Shown here: positions 7,198 to 15,214 of the stretch, piece after piece | Position numbering within the stretch: the stretch's first letter is position 1 | Layout: every line of letters starts with the position of its first letter | Assembly (NCBI GenBank): GCA_001986395.2 | Contig: MQVO02000184.1 | Location: 1-16,661 of the forward strand | Source of the DNA: Irpex lacteus | Taxonomy: Eukaryota; Basidiomycota; Agaricomycetes; Polyporales; Irpicaceae | Direction: 5' to 3' | Length of the DNA stretch: 16,661 nt | Notes under the pieces: generated by a model | Databases searched by the model: none | What the model was told of the DNA's origin: nothing | The model's input: the letters and a program-made list of their open reading frames with translations, nothing else | Made by a program: the position numbers and the translations under genes

Positions 7198-10100
7198 ATG
7201 GCTCAAGAAGCAGACGCATCGAGGAGAGCGAGCTCGACAGCCGGCGTGTCGCTGCCAGGGTCGTTTGGAGAGAACTCCTTCGTTACGGAGTCCCAAAGGC
7301 GCAGGCTCGAGCCCATCGACGAGGAGACCACTGCGGAGCGAGAAGAGGTAGCGCGTCAACTGGGCCTCGACGACGTAGGAGAGTCAGGAGACGAAGCTGA
7401 GAAGACTCGAGCCGATCGGTTGTACGAATCCTACAGCGAAGCTACCTCCACTCGCGTCAGCTTAAAGCAAGAGGTCATCCAGTTCTACAACAGGCTCAGC
7501 TGGACTCCCTACGACATAGTCGATTACGGCCTGGCTGTCGGAGTTCCCGATCGTGCTCGTTTCGCCTTGAGACCTCACCTCGTGAGAGGTATCAACAGAG
7601 CCTTCGAGAGACTCCAAACCTTGCTCGCCGACCTCGCATCCGAAGTACCACAACGCAGGGCCCTGAACAACTACCACCACATCCTAGACCCAAAGGGTGA
7701 TCTCTTGCCAGTTCTACAAGGTGCGCGATCCATGGTCGAACTTAAAGGAGCGTGGGACATCTTGCGTGAAAGGCTGGAGAAAGGGCATAAATTCGTAAAG
7801 AAGTACTACGACGAGGCCAAAGGAGTGCAGAACATTCAATCCCCGGCTACTACGCTCAGCGAAGTATACCACCCGTTCCTTCCGGACGCCTCAACTGAGC
7901 AAAGAATCCGAGAATATAAGGCTCTCGTCCCCACGCACCAGAAAGAGAACCTCCCTCCTGTCGACGTCTTAGACCTTGCGAGACCTCTCAGCGAGTTCGT
8001 GGACGTTTCGCCGCAACTTATCGCCGCGTACCCAGACCGTGCGCCGGAGGTCGACCCTAAAGCCTTGTCGTACAACGCTACCGGTCAGCCTGACAACGTG
8101 TCCTACCTGAAGCATTCGAGTTACGGGCCAGGGCCAATCCTGAGAGAACGCGAGCCACCTGAATCGATCAGTACGGGCCTTACGAATATGCGTAGGAACC
8201 GTGGCAAGGGCAAGGAGAAGGCTGTCTCCTTCTTCAACGCCCCGGGCCAACCTCCGAGTGAGCCACCACCAGAGGATCGGGGTCCTTTCGATCAGGCCGA
8301 CTGGTCACAGCTGTATTCTTCGACAGCTCGTGTCAGTCCTCGTAACGCGACTTCAGCGGCCGCCCCTGTGCCTCGCACCCTCGAGGCCCCGGACGTCGTG
8401 GTTGGCAACGTGCTACACGGGCTTGCTTCTGCCAGCGCCGCACCTCGAGCTCCAACGGTAGATCCCGTCATGCGTCCACCGACAACGTGGGTTCCCCCAT
8501 CGTCAGACGCACCGGCTCTAGGCATAGACCTGCAAACCCTAGGAGCACCGCCTGTTAACACTAGCGTCGACCCCGTCAATGTTTGGCGAACTCAGGTCGT
8601 CTCGCCACCTGCGCCCGCGAAGGAAACTCAGTCGGCGAAGCCGCTGCCTCCCCTTCCTAGCTCTAACGCTGCTTCGGGAAGAGGCGAGGGAAACCCTTCG
8701 CCTTCTGGTGGACCGTCGTTCCCTGGAGGAGGCGGAGGAGGAGGACCCCCGTTCCCCGGTGGAGGTGGCCCACCCTTCCCTGGGGGAGGAGGACCACCGT
8801 TCCCTGGAGGAGGAGGACCTCCGTACCCCGGTGGCGGAGGACCACCTATGTCCGGTGCGGGACCGCCATACCAAGGCGGAGGGCCACCAGTTCCTGGAGG
8901 CGGAGGTGGAGGAGGACCTCCCTACCCAGGAGGAGGTGGTGGAGGAGGACCACCACCCGGTGGCCCCTACGGAGGTTGGCTACCATTGCAGAACGGTCAG
9001 TGGGACCAACAGTTCCAGATGCCCACAGCCCTCGTACCTCAGATCAAACTCGGCCAGACCATCGACACGGTCATACCGGTTTGGGACGGGCAGGGCAACA
9101 CTGCGCTGGAATGGTTCGCGAGTGTGCAAGAGTTTGCTGGCGCGGGGGGATACATTCCGTGGCAGTTAGGATACCACCTGTGGAGTCGCCTGAAGGAAGG
9201 CTCTGCTGTCCGTTCTTGGTTCCAATCGCTCACGCCTGACTGGAAGAACTGGATGCGGAGATACTACCTAAATTTCCTCGTGGCAGTCGAACAGCACTTC
9301 CTGGGACGAACCTGGAAGCAGGACCGCGCCTCCGAGTACGCCATCCACACCTTCCGCCAATCCGGTCACGCTCGGGAATCGCCTTCCCAATTCATTCAAC
9401 GCCGACTCATGTACGCTCGACTGCTGTACCCCAATATGGTGGGCACTGCTGAAGAGGTCAGAGAAGTCATGAGAGCCGCTCCCGTCTCGTGGAAGAACAT
9501 CTTGAGCTCGGACCTCATCCCCTCCGTCATGGGACTGCAGACGAGGATTGTGGAGATGGAACCTCAATTAGTCGCCGCCGCTGATGCCACTTACGCTCAC
9601 TACGTCCCCAAGGACCAGTTCGCTCGACAACTCCGAGAGTACTTTCGCGACAACAACATCGACCCGAGAAGTCTACGCGCGAGAACTGCTCACGCAGCAA
9701 TTGCAGATACAGCTTTCGGGGCAGATGCGATCAGTCCAAACGAGGAGGAAGGGTCGTTTGCTCAGAACCAAGGCGATAGTTACGACTCCCCTCTGGTTCT
9801 CGAGTGCTACGCAGTTGCTAAGAGACGCCAACGACCTCCGCCCAAGGACGGCTACCCCTTCAAAAAGCGCGACGAAGTGGTCAGCCCGCTCAGGCCCCCT
9901 CCGTCGCCTTGCAAGTGTTGTGGTAGCGACAAGCATTGGGACAAAGAGTGTCCCTGGTACAATCTATGGGAGAAGAAGTATGGCAGGAGCAGAGACAGGG
10001 TCGCTCGGGTGGCTGGTGTTCACACCGAAGAGGAAGGATTCGAAGACATGTATAATACGACGTTCGAGGAATTGATAACGCAGGCTTGCTATTCCCTTTA

Positions 10101-13086
10101 CCTTGATCCCGGTGTGAAGTCAGCTCGCTACGCTTACGCTCAGATAATGGAAGACATCGAAGCTGCGCAACCTCAGGACCCACCTCGGCAAGCTCTCCAT
10201 GCGGGAACTTTCCAACAGTCTCGAGGACTGCGGCCTCCTCGCGTTTCCATAGAGGAGGTGCCAGAAGAAACGCAACGTCTGCCTACAGCGACGACCTACT
10301 TGCTGGAGGAGGGCCTTACGCCGTGCAAGCGCGTCGAGGAGGAGACGGACGAAGGCCCTACCCAGATAGGGCGTGGCCCAGCCGAACCTTCGAGCCTGCA
10401 GAGTGGCGAAGAACGGGGTGTTTTCCAGGCCGCTGCACGGGAAGTCAACTGGGTACGCCCGAGGAGATATAAGCCGAGTGGGACGTCAGCCGTAGGCGTA
10501 TCCGTGCTGTCGTTACGCGGTAGTATCAACGACCCCGGGGGGCCCAAGGAGGATTTACGCTTGGATTCAGGCGCGGACGTCACCCTAATATCCGCTGAGT
10601 ACTACGGTCGGCTAGCGAAACCACCCAAGTTAAGGCGAGGAAGGAAAATGGATCTCTGGCAACTCACCGACAAATCCGAAAGGATAGAAGGTTATGTCGA
10701 GGTCCCCATCTTCGTTGAGAGCAAAAGTGGAGAGACCGTCGGTCTGATCGCAGAAGCCTACGTGGTACCAGGAATGAACGTCCCGATCCTCCTGGGGGAA
10801 GACTTTCACCTCTCCTACGAGCTCAGTGTTAGAAGACACTTAGAGTTCGGTACCACCGTTACGATAGGCGATTCGGGCTGGGCTTTCGAAGCTACGGGGG
10901 TCCAAAGGCCGGTATATCCAGAGCTGTCACCGAATCCATCGCATCTAGCGAGTTTCGTTCGCGCCAAGCTGCACCGCCGCAACAAGAACCGTCGTTGGAG
11001 GCGGAAACGAGCCGAGAAAAAGCTCGCACGAGTGGCAGTAGTGGCGGAGGACGTTCGCATCCCTGCGAATTCTTGCGTCAACGTGAGCGTGGAATGCCCT
11101 TTCGACGAGTCAGATACCTGGTTGGTCGAGAAATCGATGTTGGGCGACGAGCGAGTAGCTCCACTCATCGTGCCTAATGTCTTGATCGACAAGACGTACT
11201 CTAGGATACCTGTCAGTAACACGACTTCGGTAGCCAGATGGTTAAGGAAGGGCGAACACCTGGGGGAGCTACGAGACCCTCGAGAGTACTTCGACCGGCC
11301 TAAAGACCAGAAGAACTGGGCGGAGATGGCAGTGGCTGCTGACAGAGTCGCCGCGCTAGCAGAGGCCATGAGATCTGCTGAGAAGGAGAAGGGAGGTCAG
11401 GAGAGAGTCTTCCTAGCCAAGAAGGACGGCACCTTCGTGAAAACGAAGCCGAACACGTCCCGGGAGACCTACGCCGGTACGCAGCGCGAAGCGAATGAAG
11501 TGATCGTAGAGGCAGAGGAAGAATGGGGCCCGAAGACAGCCGAGGTGCCTGACCCGACCGTCTACTCCTCTGAGGACCTAGAGAAGCTCATTGACGTAGC
11601 TGAAGTACCTGAAGGGTTACGACCCAGGATCTGGGAGATGCTACGGAAACGCATACGCGCGTTCGGGTTCGATGGGAGGCTAGGACATATGGAGACGAAG
11701 TGCAGGATACGTACGAAGGAGGGCGTGGAGCCCATTTCCGTACCGATGTATGCGAGCTCCCCCGCGAAACGACAAGTGATCGACGAACAGCTGAAGACTT
11801 GGTTTGAACAAGGAGTTATCGAGCCTTCGCAGAGCCCGTGGGGGGCTCCGGTCGTGATCGTGTACCGCAACGGGAAAGCTCGATTCTGTGTTGACTACCG
11901 TAAGCTGAACGCACAGACCATTCCCGACGAGTTCCCTTTGCCAAGGCAGACGGAAATCCTCTCTGCTCTCTCCGGGGCTCAGGTCCTGTCCTCGCTGGAC
12001 GCCCTCTCAGGCTTTACGCAGATCGAAATAGCCGAGGAGGACGTCGAGAAGACGGCCTTCCGCACGCACCGGGGCCTGTTCCAATTCAAAAGGATGCCGT
12101 TCGGCCTGAAAAACGGACCGTCCATCTTTCAGCGAACAATGCAGAACATCCTCGCGCCTTACCTTTGGCTATTCACCCTGGTGTACATCGATGATATAGT
12201 GGTGTACTCGCGGAGTTACGAGGATCACCTGGTTCACCTCGACAAAGTGCTGCAAGCGATCGAACGAGCGGGGCTAACGCTGTCGCCCAAGAAGTGTCAC
12301 TTGTTCTACAGCTCTATCTTGCTGCTGGGACACAAAGTCTCGAGACTGGGGCTATCGACTCACGAGGAGAAAGTTCGAGCGATTAGCGAGCTGAAACGCC
12401 CTACCAAAGTGTCAGAATTACAGACCTTCTTAGGAATGGTTGTGTACTTCTCCATGTTCATCCCTTACTACGCGAACATCGCCTCTCCCCTGTTCAAGCT
12501 CTTACGGAAAGGATGCGCTTGGCGATGGGGACCGGAGGAGGAATACGCGTTTGAAGCCGCGAAGTCAGCGTTGAAGGAGGCTCCGGTGTTAGGCCACCCC
12601 ATAGAAGGGAAGCCGTACCGCCTTTACACAGACGCTTCCGACGAAGCTATCGGCTGCTGCCTGCAGCAGGTACAATCCATGTGCGCAGGGGACCTAAAAG
12701 GAACGAAGGCTTACGAGAAGCTAGAGAAGGCGTACAGGGAGAAAGGAGACGTACCGCGATTCGTAACGAAACTATCTTCGAAGATCAACGATCACGAGTA
12801 CCAAGACGAATGGGGTAGCCAACTAGACGAGACCACAGTACACGTGGAGCGGGTACTTGCATACTGGTCACGAACGCTGAAGAGCGCGGAGACGAGGTAT
12901 TCAGCAACCGAAAGGGAAGCACTAGGAGCGAAGGAGGGACTAGTAAGATTCCAGCCCTACATCGAAGGGGAGAAGATCTTGCTAGTGACGGACCACGCTG
13001 CCCTGCAGTGGGCGAAGACGTACGAGAACGCGAATAGGAGGCTGGCAGCCTGGGGGCCATATACTCCGCATTCGCCCCTGGATTAG
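7198..13086 (+). CDS. Gag-protease-RT-RNase H polyprotein of element 2, truncated by frameshift
   Basis: The ATG at 7198 begins a 1962-codon frame; it is open further upstream to about 6928 but has no ATG there. Residues 1-500 are a charged, partly helical Gag N-terminus. Residues 502-593 are a Gly/Pro repeat tract. A retrotransposon Gag capsid-like domain starts near 615 (PVWDGQGNTALEWFASVQEF, and later the aromatic-rich capsid helices). A CCHC zinc knuckle, CKCCGSDKHWDKEC, is at 905-918. Protease DSGAD is at 1123-1127 with ILLGEDF downstream. A basic cluster at about 1255-1278 (RRNKNRRWRRKRAEKK) and a beta-rich spacer precede RT, whose YIDD is at 1663-1666 and SPWGAPVVIV in the palm entry. 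RNase H has Asp 1812 and Asp 1932 and a roughly 60-residue insertion. A one-base loss in the G-run at 13052-13056 shifts frame and stops translation at 13084-13086, before the last RNase H Asp. Gag, protease and RT could still be made. Confidence 0.93.
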   Translation: MAQEADASRRASSTAGVSLPGSFGENSFVTESQRRRLEPIDEETTAEREEVARQLGLDDVGESGDEAEKTRADRLYESYSEATSTRVSLKQEVIQFYNRLSWTPYDIVDYGLAVGVPDRARFALRPHLVRGINRAFERLQTLLADLASEVPQRRALNNYHHILDPKGDLLPVLQGARSMVELKGAWDILRERLEKGHKFVKKYYDEAKGVQNIQSPATTLSEVYHPFLPDASTEQRIREYKALVPTHQKENLPPVDVLDLARPLSEFVDVSPQLIAAYPDRAPEVDPKALSYNATGQPDNVSYLKHSSYGPGPILREREPPESISTGLTNMRRNRGKGKEKAVSFFNAPGQPPSEPPPEDRGPFDQADWSQLYSSTARVSPRNATSAAAPVPRTLEAPDVVVGNVLHGLASASAAPRAPTVDPVMRPPTTWVPPSSDAPALGIDLQTLGAPPVNTSVDPVNVWRTQVVSPPAPAKETQSAKPLPPLPSSNAASGRGEGNPSPSGGPSFPGGGGGGGPPFPGGGGPPFPGGGGPPFPGGGGPPYPGGGGPPMSGAGPPYQGGGPPVPGGGGGGGPPYPGGGGGGGPPPGGPYGGWLPLQNGQWDQQFQMPTALVPQIKLGQTIDTVIPVWDGQGNTALEWFASVQEFAGAGGYIPWQLGYHLWSRLKEGSAVRSWFQSLTPDWKNWMRRYYLNFLVAVEQHFLGRTWKQDRASEYAIHTFRQSGHARESPSQFIQRRLMYARLLYPNMVGTAEEVREVMRAAPVSWKNILSSDLIPSVMGLQTRIVEMEPQLVAAADATYAHYVPKDQFARQLREYFRDNNIDPRSLRARTAHAAIADTAFGADAISPNEEEGSFAQNQGDSYDSPLVLECYAVAKRRQRPPPKDGYPFKKRDEVVSPLRPPPSPCKCCGSDKHWDKECPWYNLWEKKYGRSRDRVARVAGVHTEEEGFEDMYNTTFEELITQACYSLYLDPGVKSARYAYAQIMEDIEAAQPQDPPRQALHAGTFQQSRGLRPPRVSIEEVPEETQRLPTATTYLLEEGLTPCKRVEEETDEGPTQIGRGPAEPSSLQSGEERGVFQAAAREVNWVRPRRYKPSGTSAVGVSVLSLRGSINDPGGPKEDLRLDSGADVTLISAEYYGRLAKPPKLRRGRKMDLWQLTDKSERIEGYVEVPIFVESKSGETVGLIAEAYVVPGMNVPILLGEDFHLSYELSVRRHLEFGTTVTIGDSGWAFEATGVQRPVYPELSPNPSHLASFVRAKLHRRNKNRRWRRKRAEKKLARVAVVAEDVRIPANSCVNVSVECPFDESDTWLVEKSMLGDERVAPLIVPNVLIDKTYSRIPVSNTTSVARWLRKGEHLGELRDPREYFDRPKDQKNWAEMAVAADRVAALAEAMRSAEKEKGGQERVFLAKKDGTFVKTKPNTSRETYAGTQREANEVIVEAEEEWGPKTAEVPDPTVYSSEDLEKLIDVAEVPEGLRPRIWEMLRKRIRAFGFDGRLGHMETKCRIRTKEGVEPISVPMYASSPAKRQVIDEQLKTWFEQGVIEPSQSPWGAPVVIVYRNGKARFCVDYRKLNAQTIPDEFPLPRQTEILSALSGAQVLSSLDALSGFTQIEIAEEDVEKTAFRTHRGLFQFKRMPFGLKNGPSIFQRTMQNILAPYLWLFTLVYIDDIVVYSRSYEDHLVHLDKVLQAIERAGLTLSPKKCHLFYSSILLLGHKVSRLGLSTHEEKVRAISELKRPTKVSELQTFLGMVVYFSMFIPYYANIASPLFKLLRKGCAWRWGPEEEYAFEAAKSALKEAPVLGHPIEGKPYRLYTDASDEAIGCCLQQVQSMCAGDLKGTKAYEKLEKAYREKGDVPRFVTKLSSKINDHEYQDEWGSQLDETTVHVERVLAYWSRTLKSAETRYSATEREALGAKEGLVRFQPYIEGEKILLVTDHAALQWAKTYENANRRLAAWGPYTPHSPLD
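8701..8976 (+). repeat. Gly/Pro tandem repeat region in Gag (unit about 24 bp, GGGGPPFP)
   Basis: The protein repeats PPFPGGGG or PPYPGGGG with variable Gly runs up to seven. At DNA level the unit is close to GGAGGAGGAGGACCACCGTT plus CCT, but third bases vary between units, so the array is not a fresh slippage product and the amino-acid pattern appears conserved. Such tracts are flexible and may drive self-association or RNA binding by Gag. Confidence 0.85.
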
Positions 13087-15037
13087 AGATAATACACCGT
13101 CCCGGACGGATTCACTCTAACGTGATCCCTTATCGAGATTGCCTCGAGAGCCACCATCTCACGTGTCCCCTTTGGCAGACAGGACTCCAGCACTGCGACT
13201 GGACAGCGAGGAGGCAGAATCGGCTGAGCGCAAAGCGGAGGACGCACCAGCAAAGCGGGCAGCTGCAGCGACGACGATAACCGACTGGGCGGAGGCCTTA
13301 GTATCATCGGAGGCGGAGAGTCCAAGGAGAAGCAGCCGTCTAAGAAGGAGAAAGGAAGACGCGACCACGGCTGGTGACGGGGGGGCAACCACTACAGATG
13401 CTACCACAGGCACATCGAGCGAACAGCTGAAAGCGGGCGAACCAGCCCCTCAAAACGCTAGCGAGGATGTAGTCGACCCCTACGAAGCTCGCAAGCTGTG
13501 GGAAGCGACACACAGACCACCCTCGATTCTAGTGGAAATGAATGAGGAAGCTAGGGCGCGATACATCGAGGGGTATAAGAAGGACGTCACCTTCCGTGGC
13601 CACTGGGAGAAACAGGCCGGCGACACAGAGTCCTGGGACCCCGCTAATCGATTCTTCAAAGACTCGGAGTCCCTGCTATACTTCCGCGATGCAGACTTTA
13701 ACGCTCGGTCTGTGCGTGCCGCGTTCAGAACGCAACGACGTACTCCGTACAGCTCACGAAAGCCCTTACCTCACGGCACACGCTGGTCCTGAGAAACTAT
13801 GGGACTACCTAAGCTCACGCTTTTACTGGCCAAGGATGAAGACTGACGTACTAGAGTTCTGCGCATCGTGCGACGTCTGCCAGAAGACCAAACCGTCTAA
13901 CTTCAAGAAGTTTGGTCGTCTCCAACCCCACGCCATCCCGTCGAGGCCCTACGAGTCGATATCGATGGATCTCATCGTGAACCTACCGTGGTCCGAAGAC
14001 TGCAACGCGATCTTGGTATTCGTGGACCGCCTCACAAAACACGCACAGTTTGTTCCCACAACCACGGGGCTCAACGCGAAGGGATTTGCGGTGCTATTTG
14101 TCAAGCATGTAGCCTGCAAGTTCGGTTTGCCGGCTAACATCGTCACCGACAGAGATCCGCGATGGACGTCCGTCTTCTGGAGAGAGGTCGCGAAGATCTT
14201 GCAGACGGACATGCTCTTGTCCTCTTCGCACCACCCTCAGCACGATGGCCAGACTGAAATAGTTAACCGTCAGCTTGAGACCATGCTACGCGCTTACGTG
14301 AAGGAAGACAGAAGCACCTGTGCGAGTGGATCCATCTGCTGGAACACTCCTACAAACTCCCGCGTTCACGGCGCAACAGGAGCTTCCCCCTACTTTCTCC
14401 TCTATGGATTCGAGCCTAGAGGCTCTCTGGACTACAGGGAACTCGACTCCCGAACTGTTGACCGCAGCCGCGAAACCTCCGAGTTTTTGGAACAGTTGGC
14501 TATGCATCGCGAAAGCGCGAGACGGGCTATCGCTCGGGCTCAGGCCAAGCAAGCCAACTGGTACAATAAAGGGAGGAGGTCAATGGAGTTTGAGGTCGGG
14601 GACCTAGTCTTGTGTGAACCCTCACGGTCTAGAGTGGGTAGAAAGTAAAGGGGAAGGGGCCAAGTTAGTCCAACGCTGGATAGGCCCTTTCGAAGTCCAG
14701 CAGAGGAATTAACGAGAACACGTACCGTCTACGTCTCGACTCCTCGTACCCTGGAAAGTCCTGTCTTTAACCTGGAACACCTGAAGCGTTATAAGTCCTC
14801 ACCTGAAGAATTCGGTCCCAGGGCCACCTTTGACGACTCCCGAGCTGCTCCGCCGACGAGGTATACGAAGTGGAATCTATCGTTGGTCACAAGTACGACA
14901 AGAGAAGACGCACCATGCTATACTTAGTGCGATGGGTAGGGTATTCACCTCTATACGATGACTGGAAGACAGCTCGCGAATTAGCTACAGCACCTGAAGT
15001 GCTAGAAGGCTATCGTCGCAAGAACAAGCTTCGTTAA
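13056..15037 (+). pseudogene. End of RNase H, integrase and chromodomain of element 2, frame-broken
   Basis: Recognisable sequence continues after the polyprotein stop, in changing frames. The end of RNase H (IIHRPGRIHSN) is in frame 3 from 13056, and the LSR-type end and linker in frame 2 from about 13127 to 13708. Frame 3 then holds the integrase to 14648: His 13755 and 13779, Cys 13869 and 13878, Asp 13968, Asp 14148 and Glu 14256 (DD35E spacing). A local out-of-frame stretch lies at about 14312-14354. After TAA 14646 the frame moves to 1, with a GPF motif (RWIGPFEV) near 14670-14693, then to frame 2, frame 3 and again frame 2 for the chromodomain, ending at TAA 15035-15037. About nine small indels are needed to explain this; several sit in homopolymers. 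All integrase catalytic residues survive. The enzyme would be non-functional from this sequence as written. Confidence 0.85.
14855..15037 (+). other. Chromodomain of element 2 integrase
   Basis: EVYEVESIVGHK, then YLVRWVGY, DDW and a helical end (APEVLEGYRRKNK) match the chromodomain fold, which in chromoviruses binds methylated histone tails and steers integration to heterochromatin. Tyr, Trp and Tyr of the aromatic cage all appear to be kept. The domain is open to its stop but follows an upstream frame change at about 14850. Confidence 0.8.
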
Positions 15038-15059
15038 CTCGGACCGCGCGATAAGTTAT

Positions 15060-15079
15060 TAGCGCTCACATCAGCGCTA
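15060..15079. repeat. Hairpin TAGCGCT/AGCGCTA
   Basis: A perfect 7-bp inverted repeat with the 6-base loop CACATC lies 22 bases after the pol stop. It could act in transcript end formation; no direct evidence. Confidence 0.5.
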
Positions 15080-15096
15080 GCACCACGTTCTTTACT

Positions 15097-15110
15097 TCGG
15101 ATCGCTCCGA
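15097..15110. repeat. Short hairpin TCGGA/TCCGA
   Basis: A 5-bp stem with a 4-base loop, 17 bases after the previous hairpin. It is weak alone and is listed because paired hairpins also occur at 6847-6901. Confidence 0.3.
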
Positions 15111-15167
15111 GCACACTCTCCTTACTCTTATTCCCTCCATTCCTTTCTTATCCTGTTCTATTGTTCT
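15107..15167 (+). promoter_or_regulatory. CT-rich tract, possible promoter of the third ORF
   Basis: About 60 bases are almost all pyrimidine (blocks such as CTCCTTACTCTTATTCCCTC), ending roughly 50 bases ahead of the ATG at 15215. Fungal promoters often carry such tracts near the transcription start. No TATA box is evident. Confidence 0.3.
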
Positions 15168-15214
15168 CGACAGCTACCGGGTTTAACACGAGGCCAGATC
15201 AAAACTGTACAGTT

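Larger units (their letters stand above)
7198..15037 (+). mobile_element. Ty3/Gypsy chromovirus element 2 (coding part)
   Basis: Gag, protease, RT, RNase H, integrase and chromodomain follow in Ty3/Gypsy order on the + strand. Coordinates give the recognisable coding span; LTRs were not identified. The 5' LTR should lie within 6633-7197. No matching repeat is found in the roughly 180 bases after 15037, so the 3' LTR is either lost or lies beyond the third ORF, outside the window. The first 5.85 kb is fully open and the last 2 kb is frame-broken, so this copy as read could not make integrase in one chain with RT. Confidence 0.85.
15038..15214. other. Spacer after element 2 pol, with hairpins and CT-rich tract
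   Basis: This 177-base gap holds two short hairpins (15060-15079 and 15097-15110) and then a pyrimidine-rich tract at about 15107-15167. CT-rich tracts are common just upstream of fungal transcription starts, so the following ORF may have its own promoter. No LTR ends or polypurine tract were seen. Confidence 0.5.

Noticed and set aside
8701..8976. PPxY late-domain budding motifs in the Gly/Pro tract
   Set aside because: The repeats contain PPFP, PPYP and GPPY but no true P-P-x-Y.
13051..13060. Programmed -1 frameshift in TGGGGGCC to join RNase H and integrase
   Set aside because: The heptamer does not fit X-XXY-YYZ in the reading frame, the position before the RNase H end is unusual, and a second uncompensated loss follows 70 bases later. 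Mutation or sequencing error is simpler.
14633..14660. Purine-rich run (AAAGGGGAAGGGG) as a polypurine tract before a 3' LTR
   Set aside because: GPF and chromodomain coding sequence continues for 380 bases downstream, so an LTR cannot start here.
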